Below the pieces are notes generated by a model, which made no database searches, was not told where the DNA came from, and saw nothing but the letters and a program-made list of their open reading frames with translations. A stretch of 64,000 bases of DNA. It comes from Polaromonas sp. (lineage in GTDB: Bacteria; Pseudomonadota; Gammaproteobacteria; Burkholderiales; Burkholderiaceae_C). Numbering within the stretch: position 1 is the stretch's first letter; every line of letters starts with the position of its first letter. This document shows, piece by piece, positions 44,782 to 52,920 of this stretch. The DNA lies in assembly GCF_029945925.1 (NCBI RefSeq), contig NZ_JAQSDN010000043.1, positions 125,511-189,510 on the forward strand, given 5' to 3'. The translations under genes and the position numbers were made by a program.

Positions 44782-45785
44782 TTCGCGCCGACAGCCTTCA
44801 TGGTGCGAACGTTGTAATAACGGTCATCTTCGAAGCTGTTAGGCAACTTGCCCTTGCGGAACGCTTCACACAGGTCTCGCACAGCGTCTTCAACCGAATG
44901 AGTTGGCTCGAAGCCAAGCGCGCGCTTGATTTTTCCGGAGTTGATGTGATACGAGCGAAGGTCGTCCGAGGTTGTCGTCACGATCGGAATGTCACCTTTC
45001 TCCGGAAACTCCTCTTCAACGACTTTTTTCACCGCCTTGGCGATGTCCATGATGCTCAGATTCTGAAAGCCGCAATTGAACACCTGGTTGGCAATCTTTT
45101 CGTCGGGAGCCGTGAGCAAAAGCTTGCACAGGTCAGCGTAATCCTGCACATGAAGGTTGGGCCTGAGCTGCGCCCCCCCGAACACCGTAATTTTCCCCTT
45201 ATTCACTGCATGATTCGTCAAAATATTCACGGAAAGGTCAAGGCGTTGCCGCGGTGCATAGCCGCAGACCGTCGCCGGGCGAAAGACCACACCGACAAAT
45301 TCTTCGTTGGTATGTTTGAGCAGTAGCGGCTCGCACATACCCTTGTACTTGTTGTACAGGGTGAGGGGCACAAGCGGGTGATCTTCCGTGACGTCCGGCG
45401 AATCAGACACGCCGTAAACAGAACTCGACGACGCAAATACAAACCGCTTGACGCCAGCTTTTTTGGCAGCGATTACCACCGGTTCGAAGGAGTCGAGATT
45501 GACCGACGTCGACAGGTGCTCGTCAAGCTCAAAGCTTGCATCATTGGAGATGCAGGCAAGGTGCAAGACGCTGTCGTTACCAGCGCAGGCGGCCGCCACG
45601 GCAGCCGTGTCGCGCACATCACCCTGGATGATTTTCAGCCTGGGGTTACCCTTGGGCAAATGTTCGCTGCCGTACCAGACAAGAATGTCAAAGACAGTAA
45701 CTTCCCAGCCCTCTTCAAGCAGCTGAGGCACCAGCAGGCTGCCGCAATAACCACCACCACCAATAACCAGCACCTTCTTGTTCAT
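44778..45785 (-). CDS. NAD-dependent epimerase/dehydratase
   Basis: The Rossmann motif [43 protein letters not shown] near residue 118 and [15 protein letters not shown] carrying Tyr-x3-Lys near residue 145 mark an intact extended [19 protein letters not shown] follows. The C-terminus ends [17 protein letters not shown], a tail I associate with heptose or ascarylose-type epimerases/reductases. ATG at 45785 used; an ATG at 45797 is possible. It is next to a transaldolase and phosphatase of the heptose set, so it probably modifies an NDP-heptose (inference). Confidence 0.8.
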   Translation of the reverse strand: MNKKVLVIGGGGYCGSLLVPQLLEEGWEVTVFDILVWYGSEHLPKGNPRLKIIQGDVRDTAAVAAACAGNDSVLHLACISNDASFELDEHLSTSVNLDSFEPVVIAAKKAGVKRFVFASSSSVYGVSDSPDVTEDHPLVPLTLYNKYKGMCEPLLLKHTNEEFVGVVFRPATVCGYAPRQRLDLSVNILTNHAVNKGKITVFGGAQLRPNLHVQDYADLCKLLLTAPDEKIANQVFNCGFQNLSIMDIAKAVKKVVEEEFPEKGDIPIVTTTSDDLRSYHINSGKIKRALGFEPTHSVEDAVRDLCEAFRKGKLPNSFEDDRYYNVRTMKAVGAK

Positions 45786-45856
45786 ATCTTTGCCCATTTA
45801 CAAATTGCTATTGCGATAAAGAAAGGCGGCCAAAGAAGCAGCCAACCGGGATTGCA

Positions 45857-46585
45857 TCAGCCCTTGACAGCGATTTTGTAGCCAGCGGCCTGCGCGTCCT
45901 TGTAGAACATCTGCACGGTTTCAAGCGAGTACTGATCCAGGTCCTTGCCGACCAGAGACAGCTTTTTAAGGATGTCGTTGGTTGCCGTGATGATGTGACA
46001 GCCGACAGAGTCAGCCTGGAAAATATTGAGGAGCTCACGAGGACTGGCCCAGATCAATTCCGACTTTGGCTTGTCGCGCATGATCCTCACGGCATCCGCC
46101 ATCAGCGGAACCGGGTCGCGCCCGGTGTCAGCGATGCGTCCTGCAAATACCGAAATAATGGCAGGAACGTCTGACGCCAGACGGGCTGTCACATTCCGTA
46201 CCTGATCCAGCGTTGTCAACGCGGTCACGTTGAGCGCGACGCCGGCCTTGGAAAGCCGCTCGATCAGGGGGCCGGCAAATTCCTTGCGGGTATTGGTCAC
46301 GGGAATCTTCACGCTGACATTCTTTCCCCAAGATGCGATCTCAAGAGCCTGGCGCTCCATTTCGTCAAAGTCATCGGCAAACACCTCAAACGAAATTGGC
46401 CGGTCGGGGATGGCCTCGAGCACCTGATGCGCAAAAGCCTTGTAGTCCTGGATGCCAGCTTTGCGCATCAAGGTCGGGTTGGTGGTAAACCCCTTGATCA
46501 TCGGGTTGGCGTACATCTCCTTGATGCCGGCGAGGTCGGCGCCGTCGGCAAAAAGTTTGACTTTCAAATTTGTTGTTGCGCTCAT
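45857..46585 (-). CDS. Transaldolase (FSA/TalC-type)
   Basis: A small transaldolase of 242 residues: KLFADGADLAGIKEMYANP, then GFTTNPTLMRKAGI near residue 32, and NVSVKIPVTNTRKEF near residue 90 with the Schiff-base Lys. DVPAIISVFAGRIADTGRDP near residue 140 is also a family block. Transaldolases move a three-carbon dihydroxyacetone unit and can make sedoheptulose-7-phosphate or related sugars. Being located between an epimerase and a GmhB-like phosphatase suggests supply of the heptose pathway, though a role in making a different ketose phosphate is possible. Confidence 0.87.
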   Translation of the reverse strand: MSATTNLKVKLFADGADLAGIKEMYANPMIKGFTTNPTLMRKAGIQDYKAFAHQVLEAIPDRPISFEVFADDFDEMERQALEIASWGKNVSVKIPVTNTRKEFAGPLIERLSKAGVALNVTALTTLDQVRNVTARLASDVPAIISVFAGRIADTGRDPVPLMADAVRIMRDKPKSELIWASPRELLNIFQADSVGCHIITATNDILKKLSLVGKDLDQYSLETVQMFYKDAQAAGYKIAVKG

Positions 46586-46613
46586 TTTTAAAACCGTTCT
46601 TTTCTATCGTTAG

Positions 46614-47138
46614 TCAATTTTCCAGAATCAGTCGACCGGCTTCTTCAAGCGACATGACGATCGCATCAGGCGCCTCGTCAAGCTTTTCCCTGTAGCCGTA
46701 ATCGATAAAAAAGGTGTGGCAACCTGCCGCCTTTCCGGCATTCACGTCACGCCACCTGTCACCCACCATAAAACTCCTGGCCAGATCAATTTGCCACTCG
46801 CCCGCCGCCTCAATCAGCATGCCAGGCCGGGGCTTGCGGCAATCGCAGTTGTCTGCATCAACGTGGTAACAAACCTTCACGTCGTCGCAAATACCTGCCG
46901 CGCGCAATTTTCCGTGCATCGCCTCAACCACTTCACGCTTTTGCACGCCGGTCGCCACATCGGGCTGGTTGGTCACAACGACCACCAAGAAACCTGCATC
47001 ACGAAGCGCCCGGGAAGTGGCCTCAACCCCAGGGAGAAATTCAAACTCTTCAAGCGCAGCCGGTGGATAGGGCTTGCCGTCGCGCACAACTGCACGGTTG
47101 ATGACGCCATCACGGTCCAGGAAAACTGCCCGCCTCAC
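46614..47138 (-). CDS. gmhB: GmhB-like D,D-heptose 1,7-bisphosphate phosphatase
   Basis: A HAD-superfamily phosphatase of 174 residues. RRAVFLDRDGVINRAVV has the nucleophile Asp, VVVVTNQPDVATG carries motif II, and CYHVDADNCDCRKPRPGML near residues 107-125 holds the Cys/His cluster that binds zinc in GmhB and histidinol-phosphate phosphatases. GDRWRDVNAGKAAG is motif IV. The start is GTG with CAGGTC upstream. Its neighbours (SIS isomerase, kinase/nucleotidyltransferase) make a heptose role more likely than histidine synthesis. Confidence 0.88.
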   Translation of the reverse strand: MRRAVFLDRDGVINRAVVRDGKPYPPAALEEFEFLPGVEATSRALRDAGFLVVVVTNQPDVATGVQKREVVEAMHGKLRAAGICDDVKVCYHVDADNCDCRKPRPGMLIEAAGEWQIDLARSFMVGDRWRDVNAGKAAGCHTFFIDYGYREKLDEAPDAIVMSLEEAGRLILEN

Positions 47139-47170
47139 GCTGTTGACCTGTCAGATGGACGGAGCCACGC

Positions 47171-47752
47171 TTACCATTTCGTCGCCATCTGCTGGAGATC
47201 GGGATGGGACACCAGGCAATGCCACACCACCGCCTGGAATGCCTCCGTGTGAGGTGTGATCCGCGATGCGTCAACCACCGGCACGACCACCACCGCGTCA
47301 CCAACCTGCTTGGTGTAGCCACCGTCGCGGCCGACAACTCCCATGATGGTCAGTCCGCGGGACTTGGCTTCCTTCAGCCCGTGAACGATGTTGGCGCTGA
47401 CGTTTTTCTCGACATCGCCGCCACCCACTGAAAACACAAAAATGCCGTCATTCTTATTGGCCTTGCTGACGCGCAGCCAAGCGGCAAAAACCGTGTCCCA
47501 TCCTTCGTCGTTGGTGCGCGCGGTGAGCTCCGACACGTTGTCAACCGGCGTATAGGCCTCAATGCCGCAGAGTTTGCGAAAGTCATTGACTGCATGGCTG
47601 CAGTTCGCAGCGCTGCCCCCAACACCCAGCAGAAAAAGGCGCCCACCACGATCGCGCAAGGCCACCAGTTCAGCCACCAGCTTTTCAATGGCTGCAATGT
47701 CAATCGCTTTGGCAACCTGCGTAACTTCTTCAAAGTATTTTGTCGTATGCAT
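47171..47752 (-). CDS. SIS-domain phosphoheptose isomerase (GmhA-like)
   Basis: Starting at the ATG at 47752, the protein has 193 residues, close to the usual GmhA length. The SIS fold is shown by FLLGVGGSAANCSHAVNDFRKL near residue 38 and FVFSVGGGDVEKNVS near residue 104. The C-terminal block RITPHTEAFQAVVWHCLV matches the active-site Glu and His region of GmhA. It converts sedoheptulose-7-P to D-glycero-D-manno-heptose-7-P. It is the first gene of the heptose block and lies about 170 bases downstream of the ABC transporter gene with no other gene between. Confidence 0.85.
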   Translation of the reverse strand: MHTTKYFEEVTQVAKAIDIAAIEKLVAELVALRDRGGRLFLLGVGGSAANCSHAVNDFRKLCGIEAYTPVDNVSELTARTNDEGWDTVFAAWLRVSKANKNDGIFVFSVGGGDVEKNVSANIVHGLKEAKSRGLTIMGVVGRDGGYTKQVGDAVVVVPVVDASRITPHTEAFQAVVWHCLVSHPDLQQMATKW

Positions 47753-47923
47753 TTGATATGGGTAAGTTTCGGGGCAAGTGGGCAGAGGAAAAAATACGAT
47801 ATTGAAAACCCGAAGGCTCAAACCGATTTCATTACGCCAGAGCGCCTCGGCAAGGTGCAGGTATTGTAATGGATGCCCCGGTGTGCAACTCGGGACACTG
47901 CAAAGGGAAAAAGCAGGTTTTTC

Positions 47924-49738
47924 TCAACCATTTCCGTGCGCCATTTTCTGGAAAGTCGGGCTATTTTGAATCAGGACCTCATAGCTTCCCTGCGCAATAA
48001 CCCCGCCACCTCCCAGCTCAACGATAGTGTCGCAGCGGCGCACCGTCGTCAGACGGTGGGCAATGAGTAGAACGGTGAGGTTTCGGTCAAGGCCTTCTAT
48101 CGCCTCCATGACGGATTGCTCTGTGGCGCTGTCTAGGGCGCTGGTGGCCTCGTCAAAAACCAGCACGCTGGCCTGCTTATAGAGCGCACGGGCGATGCCA
48201 ATACGCTGGCGCTGCCCGCCTGAAAGCCGCACGCCTCGTTCGCCCACCATGGCTTCATAGCCATCAACGCCCTTTTCAATGAAATCGGCTATCTGCGCCT
48301 GCCGTGCCGCCAGCCGAACCCTGGTCATGTCGATATCGGCGGCAGGCACGCCAAACGCGATGTTTTCAGCCAGGCTGGCATCCGCCAGGTAAACACTCTG
48401 CGGCACATGGGCGATGGTCCGCTGCCAAGCCCTGAGCCGCGGACCGGTGACGGGGTGGCCGTCGACCAGAAGCTGACCTTCGGATGGCTCAAGCAAACCC
48501 ATCAGCAAGTCGAGCGCGGTGCTTTTTCCGCTGCCCGTGCTGCCGACAAAACCGACCCGGCTGCCGCGTGGAATGACCAGGTTCAGGCCGTCAAGAACCC
48601 AGGGGCCGCCTGGCAGATATCGAAAGCGCACTGATTCAAAACGGATGCTGTCGCCAAAGGCAAGCGGCGCGGGAGCAGGCAGCAGCATCTCGGCGGGCAA
48701 TGGCTGGTCAAGCAAGTCAAGTGCATCTGTCAGGGATGCCTGGCTTGCCACGATGGTTGCCCAAGCGCTATAGGCTTGCTGCAGTGCAGGCAACAGGCGT
48801 TGCGCGCCCAGCGCCAAGGCACCCAGCACGGGCAAGGCGCTGGCCACTCCGCCACTTCTCTGGCTCAACCCATACGCCAGCGCAGCGATCAGCACCATGC
48901 CCAGTGCTTCCATGGCATAGCGGGGTGCCTGGCTGATGATGGCATTTTTGCTTTGCGCCTGCCGTAGAGGCTGGTCGGCCCGCCGGTAAATATCGCAGTA
49001 CACGGGCTGCGCGCCGTCGAGCAGCACATCGCGCACACCGCCGAGTCCCTCCTGCAGAGCCTTGATGACCTGCGTCTGCTCGTAAGCAATACGCTGGCTG
49101 TTCCGCAGCAAAGTGCGGCGCGACAGCAAGGTAATCAGGCCATAGCTCACACCGAAGGCGAATGTCGCAACCAATGCCACCAGCGGGTCGATGGCTACAA
49201 GCGCGGCGGTTACGGCAACCAGCAGCACGACCGAGCTGACCAAGGTCATGAACTGCAACAACACGGTCACCGCGCTGCCGACTTTATTGGTGATGCCGCT
49301 GATCACTTCACTGCTGTTGCGTGCGAGGTGCACTCTGTAGGGCTGGTAAAGCGTGCGGCGGTACATTTCCAGACTCAGGTCGGCAGCGCCGGCAAACGCC
49401 AGACGGGTACTGACTGACAGCAACAAAATGCGGAACACGCCCGCCACCAATGCGGCAGCCGCGAAGGCCAGCGTCAAAGGCAATACCAGGCGGTCTGCCG
49501 AGGCGATGCCCAAAGCCCGCGCCACGTCAGCGACAAACGGATAAGTGAAGACGCGCTCGGGCGCCGTCAGAACGCCAAGAAAGGGCAATACCGCGCCCAA
49601 GCTGACGACTTCGGCAAATGCACTCACCAGCGTCAACACCATCAGCAACAGGAACTGGTACTGACGGCGCTTGCTGTTGTGGCGCCACAGCCTCAGCAGC
49701 GAAGCAGCGACCCGGCTATTTGCTGTGTTTGATGTCAT
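47924..49738 (-). CDS. ABC-type lipid-linked oligosaccharide flippase (PglK-like)
   Basis: A half-transporter of about 604 residues. Six membrane segments lie in residues 20-330 and the nucleotide-binding domain in the C-terminal 240 residues, with Walker A GSTGSGKSTALDLLM, signature LSGGQRQRIG and Walker B VLVFDEATSALD. The overall look is PglK-like: MsbA-type exporters that flip lipid-linked oligosaccharides. The ATG at 49738 fits better than the ATG at 49759. It is a second flippase besides the Wzx at 7995-9503, implying a second translocation route in this locus. Confidence 0.87.
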   Translation of the reverse strand: MTSNTANSRVAASLLRLWRHNSKRRQYQFLLLMVLTLVSAFAEVVSLGAVLPFLGVLTAPERVFTYPFVADVARALGIASADRLVLPLTLAFAAAALVAGVFRILLLSVSTRLAFAGAADLSLEMYRRTLYQPYRVHLARNSSEVISGITNKVGSAVTVLLQFMTLVSSVVLLVAVTAALVAIDPLVALVATFAFGVSYGLITLLSRRTLLRNSQRIAYEQTQVIKALQEGLGGVRDVLLDGAQPVYCDIYRRADQPLRQAQSKNAIISQAPRYAMEALGMVLIAALAYGLSQRSGGVASALPVLGALALGAQRLLPALQQAYSAWATIVASQASLTDALDLLDQPLPAEMLLPAPAPLAFGDSIRFESVRFRYLPGGPWVLDGLNLVIPRGSRVGFVGSTGSGKSTALDLLMGLLEPSEGQLLVDGHPVTGPRLRAWQRTIAHVPQSVYLADASLAENIAFGVPAADIDMTRVRLAARQAQIADFIEKGVDGYEAMVGERGVRLSGGQRQRIGIARALYKQASVLVFDEATSALDSATEQSVMEAIEGLDRNLTVLLIAHRLTTVRRCDTIVELGGGGVIAQGSYEVLIQNSPTFQKMAHGNG

Positions 49739-49913
49739 TTGCCTGGGGCAGGCGCCCATGTTTTATCACAGCAGCCTGCACCCAGCAGGATCCGCCAAAC
49801 TGATTTCCAAGTCCCAAAATGCCTGGATGATCCCGGAAAGCCGAGTCTGTTCATCAATTGAACGGATTATAACGCCGGCTTTCTTTCGGAGGCAATACAG
49901 CTTGAGCCGCGCA

Positions 49914-50525
49914 CTACGGCAATTGGTGCAAGGAAATCTTTCTTGTCTGGTTACGGAAGACCACCTGGAAACCAAAAGTCGCCAGCGTGGCCTTATGCAC
50001 ATCATTCGCGTAAGCAATGACGGACTGATGTGTCTTGAAATGCTCAAGATTGATGGAGATAAATTTTTCCAGGATCACCTAGTCAAAAGGATTAAACATA
50101 AAAACAAGATTTGTAGCTTGCGGCAAAATAAATGCGGCAGCATCACCTTCCACAAAGGAAACCTCCGGACGCGAAAACCTGCTGTTATTAGCCTGCGCTA
50201 TTGCAAAAATAGGTCTCGAAAATTCAATTCCGATAACCCCCTGAAATCTTTTTTGTTTGGCTGCAAAAAAACACGCTTTGCCTTTCCCCGAGCCAAGATC
50301 GACGAAGTTTTTAAAAACCAATCCTGTCTTTTGTGCCTCATCCAGCAGTTCCCGGAGATTCCGGCACCAAACGGCGTAATAAGAGGTAGCGTGAAAAACC
50401 GCCTCCGTATGGTCTGACGTCAACGCCGCATGCGGCACTACCCCACCGAGGTCCAGTCCATTGGTTTTCTCAAAGAACCAGTCGTCCAGGTCAAACGCTT
50501 TTCTTTTGATCTTTTCAAGAAGCAT
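49914..50525 (-). pseudogene. SAM methyltransferase gene interrupted by an in-frame amber codon
   Basis: The intact 148 residues show KNFVDLGSGKGKACFFAAK near residue 90, a SAM motif, then VIGIEFSRPIFAIA and LVFMFNPFD. The open frame then meets TAG at 50079-50081. Reading through TAG in the same frame continues as VILEKFISINLEHFKTHQSV and onward for 54 more codons to a second TAG at 49914-49916. This tail (including IAYANDVHK and LATFGFQVVF) is what the family would have after NPFD. The gene is therefore likely truncated by a nonsense mutation or a sequencing error; GAG or a similar codon is expected. Confidence 0.72.
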
Positions 50526-50560
50526 CGGACAGCCTTTTTCTTACTCGGATATACATGGCT

Positions 50561-51646
50561 TCAAGATTCAGCCAAATCCGCAACCGCTGAATCCAGAGAT
50601 CTTTTGAGAATCAGTCGCGGAAATGTATGGGTTGCGAAACCATTTTGAAACAGCACAATAGCCTTCTGCTTGTCACTCAGAGCCGGTGGTTCTGCCGGAA
50701 AGGGACGGCCGCCGATGAAGTACCACCGAACGCCACGGCGTTTCAACTCTTCAATGGCTTCATGCTGGATGACATGGCCAATGGGTTTGTCAAACAGGTT
50801 CCGGTCGTAAGCGCCGACCGAATAATAACCTTCATCGCGGGTTACGTGAAACAGCGCACCACCCACCATGCGGTCACCGTGATCCTTCAGGTGCACCAGG
50901 AAAATTTCGCCTTTGAGCAGAGTCAGGTACTGCAGGTCCCAGCTTTCCTCCGACCGGGTGGCGCGCCCCGCGGCGGCCAGGTGCAGCGCCCTGAATTCCT
51001 GCCAAATTTCTGTATTACCCTCCGCGCCCAGCACGCCTACATTGAAATGCTGCTTGCCGGAGGTGATAAGCGACTTATAACTCTTGCGAAAGCGGTTCTT
51101 GATGGCAGCGATGTCCATCGACAGGTCCACAAAGATGTCATGCCTGAGCGTCGCCTCGGCGCCGCGCTGCATCGCCTGTAGGTGCCATTCACCCAAGCCG
51201 GATTTGGCGGAAAAGGACTCCCGGCTTTCCCAAGCAGGTACGCCATTTTCTCGGCAAAAAAAGTCTGCAAAATCCAGGCAGCCTGCAATCACTTTTTTTA
51301 CCGACCTCAGCGCCAGCCGCTGATCAAACACCGGGGGCAGGAGCATGCCACCGCAGGAGCCAAAAGCAATGCTTTCACCACCCATGACGCTAAGTGGCCA
51401 GATAGCGGCGGGCTGCTTGTCGTAGTAGATAAGCAGCGATACATCAGTGAAGTCGGCTCGGTTGCCAATCCAGTAGGAAGAGTCGTAGTCGATAGACGTG
51501 CCGGAATATTTGACCGGCAGGTAGTCGACGCGATCAGACACCCTGCTCCAGTCACTGACAACGTCGCGGCGGTACCTCGCCTCCAGCCCCGACTGCTTCA
51601 GCGCTGAATCAAAAGCCTGGGCAGCAGCACTTGATTTGTTTTCCAT
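50561..51646 (-). CDS. FemAB/GNAT-like transferase
   Basis: A 361-residue double-GNAT protein of the FemAB type. LSMDIAAIKNRFRKSYKSL near residue 175 carries the typical basic helix after a strand, and GYYSVGAYDRNLFDKPIGHV and WYFIGGRPFP near residues 275 and 315 are family-like C-terminal blocks. Such proteins in exopolysaccharide loci are annotated as XrtA/PEP-CTERM-type FemAB proteins. They probably transfer an acyl or amino-acyl group to a sugar amine. It is a relative of the C-terminal half of the protein at 11620-13785. Donor and acceptor unknown. Confidence 0.78.
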   Translation of the reverse strand: MENKSSAAAQAFDSALKQSGLEARYRRDVVSDWSRVSDRVDYLPVKYSGTSIDYDSSYWIGNRADFTDVSLLIYYDKQPAAIWPLSVMGGESIAFGSCGGMLLPPVFDQRLALRSVKKVIAGCLDFADFFCRENGVPAWESRESFSAKSGLGEWHLQAMQRGAEATLRHDIFVDLSMDIAAIKNRFRKSYKSLITSGKQHFNVGVLGAEGNTEIWQEFRALHLAAAGRATRSEESWDLQYLTLLKGEIFLVHLKDHGDRMVGGALFHVTRDEGYYSVGAYDRNLFDKPIGHVIQHEAIEELKRRGVRWYFIGGRPFPAEPPALSDKQKAIVLFQNGFATHTFPRLILKRSLDSAVADLAES

Positions 51647-51661
51647 GGTTTCGCGGTTGCC

Positions 51662-52594
51662 TCAAACACCAAGCTTCGAAGCCACGACCCCGTGCGCCGT
51701 CGTCAGCAGCGGCACACCGCGCAGGACCGGATAGGCGAGACCGGAGTCCTTGCTGAAAAGGGCATCGCCGACATCGGTAAGTGGCGTTGCGGTCAAAGGG
51801 CAACGCCACGCCGGCGCTGGACCAGCGGCTTGTGCAGGTCGGTTACCTTTTTCAAGTACCAACACGCCGCTGGGGTTGAGCGGGTTTTCTATGTGTTCGA
51901 GCAGGCGATAGTCCTTGACCGTTGCGCCGAGGCGCTCGGCCGTTTGCCTGAGGCCCCGCACATAGCCGTGGTGCGTCATGCGCGCCTGCGCCGCCGGGCT
52001 GGCCAGTTCGTAAATAGGCTCGACCAGCACGACTGCATGCCTAGCCAGCCGGAGAAGTTCAGCGATGGCCTGCTCTTCCCGACCGCCGTTGGGCTCCAGC
52101 GAATGCGAGGTGTAGACCACATCGACACTTGAATCTTCCAGAGGGATCTCAAACAGGTCAGCAACAAAAAGCCTGGCGGTCACATCGTTCTCCGTCAGCC
52201 ATGCCAGTCCTTCGCTGCAGCGCGACCAGCTGATGTCAAAGCCCAGCGCATGCTGAGGCACCGTGCCGAGCACCTTCAACACGCCAGCCAAGGTAGTCGC
52301 TTCGCCACAACCGACTTCAAGGATGGAGCCCTGTGCCGGCATGTAAGGGGCAAGCAGTTGTGCGAGTTGGCCGCACCAGCGCTCGCGGCCCTGCGGATTT
52401 GCCCGGGCGCCGGCGACATACGAACCGGCCTGCAGGTCATACGCCAGAAGTGTCGAGACCACGGAGTTGCTGGCATCACCGGTTGCCTTGCGCAGAAACT
52501 CCATGGCGTTTTCACCGCGCGCATAGGCAGCCCTTACTTCCAGAATCAGGGCGCGGAGGTCGCCCCTGTTTTTTACCGCATCGCCATGATCCAT
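51662..52594 (-). CDS. Class I SAM methyltransferase with Trm112-like C-terminal tail
   Basis: SAM motif SILEVGCGEATTLAGVL near residue 95, acidic strand end LGFDISWSRCSEGLAW, then VDVVYTSHSLEPNGG near residue 160. The C-terminal 50 residues look like a Trm112 zinc-ribbon-like domain: WRCPLTATPLTDVGDALFS, then LAYPVLRGVPLLT. Trm112-like tails often occur in bacterial methyltransferases and sugar enzymes. The protein lies upstream of the FemAB-like gene, with about 15 bases between. It probably methylates a glycan or lipid-linked precursor; substrate unknown. Confidence 0.78.
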   Translation of the reverse strand: MDHGDAVKNRGDLRALILEVRAAYARGENAMEFLRKATGDASNSVVSTLLAYDLQAGSYVAGARANPQGRERWCGQLAQLLAPYMPAQGSILEVGCGEATTLAGVLKVLGTVPQHALGFDISWSRCSEGLAWLTENDVTARLFVADLFEIPLEDSSVDVVYTSHSLEPNGGREEQAIAELLRLARHAVVLVEPIYELASPAAQARMTHHGYVRGLRQTAERLGATVKDYRLLEHIENPLNPSGVLVLEKGNRPAQAAGPAPAWRCPLTATPLTDVGDALFSKDSGLAYPVLRGVPLLTTAHGVVASKLGV

Positions 52595-52920
52595 TTGCCG
52601 CCCAGCTCCTCTAATGTGTTTGTTGTTGGAGGGCGCCCACCACCCCCGCGAAATTGCAGCCTATCGTACCCAAGACTTTGCTCCGGCAAACCGCGACGCA
52701 TTGCGATAGCCCGGCAAGATTTTCATCAAATAGATGGCTACATGGCCTTGGATAAATGACTAAAGGCAGATTTGGCCCCCAAAAGCAAGAAAGGTCCAGT
52801 TTTTGATATTTCAAGACCTGCCATTCGGCTGCTCAGGAAGGGAAAGTGCCTGCAGCCCAATAGACACAACATTTATAGCTATCAAATAAGTAGTACAGAG
52901 GACCGACATCACCCAGCCTG
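52595..52920. other. 326-base gap without a gene
   Basis: No open frame longer than about 70 codons with recognisable coding character is seen. The region holds a diverged copy of a short intergenic repeat (52846-52895) close to the stop of the acyltransferase gene. A promoter for the methyltransferase-FemAB unit to the left may lie here, since it is the largest gap in the window, but I see no clear -35/-10 pair. Confidence 0.5.
52846..52895. repeat. Short intergenic repeat, copy 2 (inverted)
   Basis: On the plus strand it reads GTGCCTGCAGCCC, a variable middle, and TTATAGCTATCAAATAAG. Reverse-complementing copy 1 (23743-23797) gives GACCTGTAGCCC, a middle of similar length, and AGCTACTAATTTCATAGC, so the ends align with a few mismatches. 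It is in an intergenic region in opposite orientation. See copy 1 for the family idea. Confidence 0.45.

Noticed and set aside
49766..50047. 93-aa minus-strand ORF after the broken methyltransferase
   Set aside because: It is in a different frame from the readthrough tail, which carries the family-like sequence; no motif of its own.
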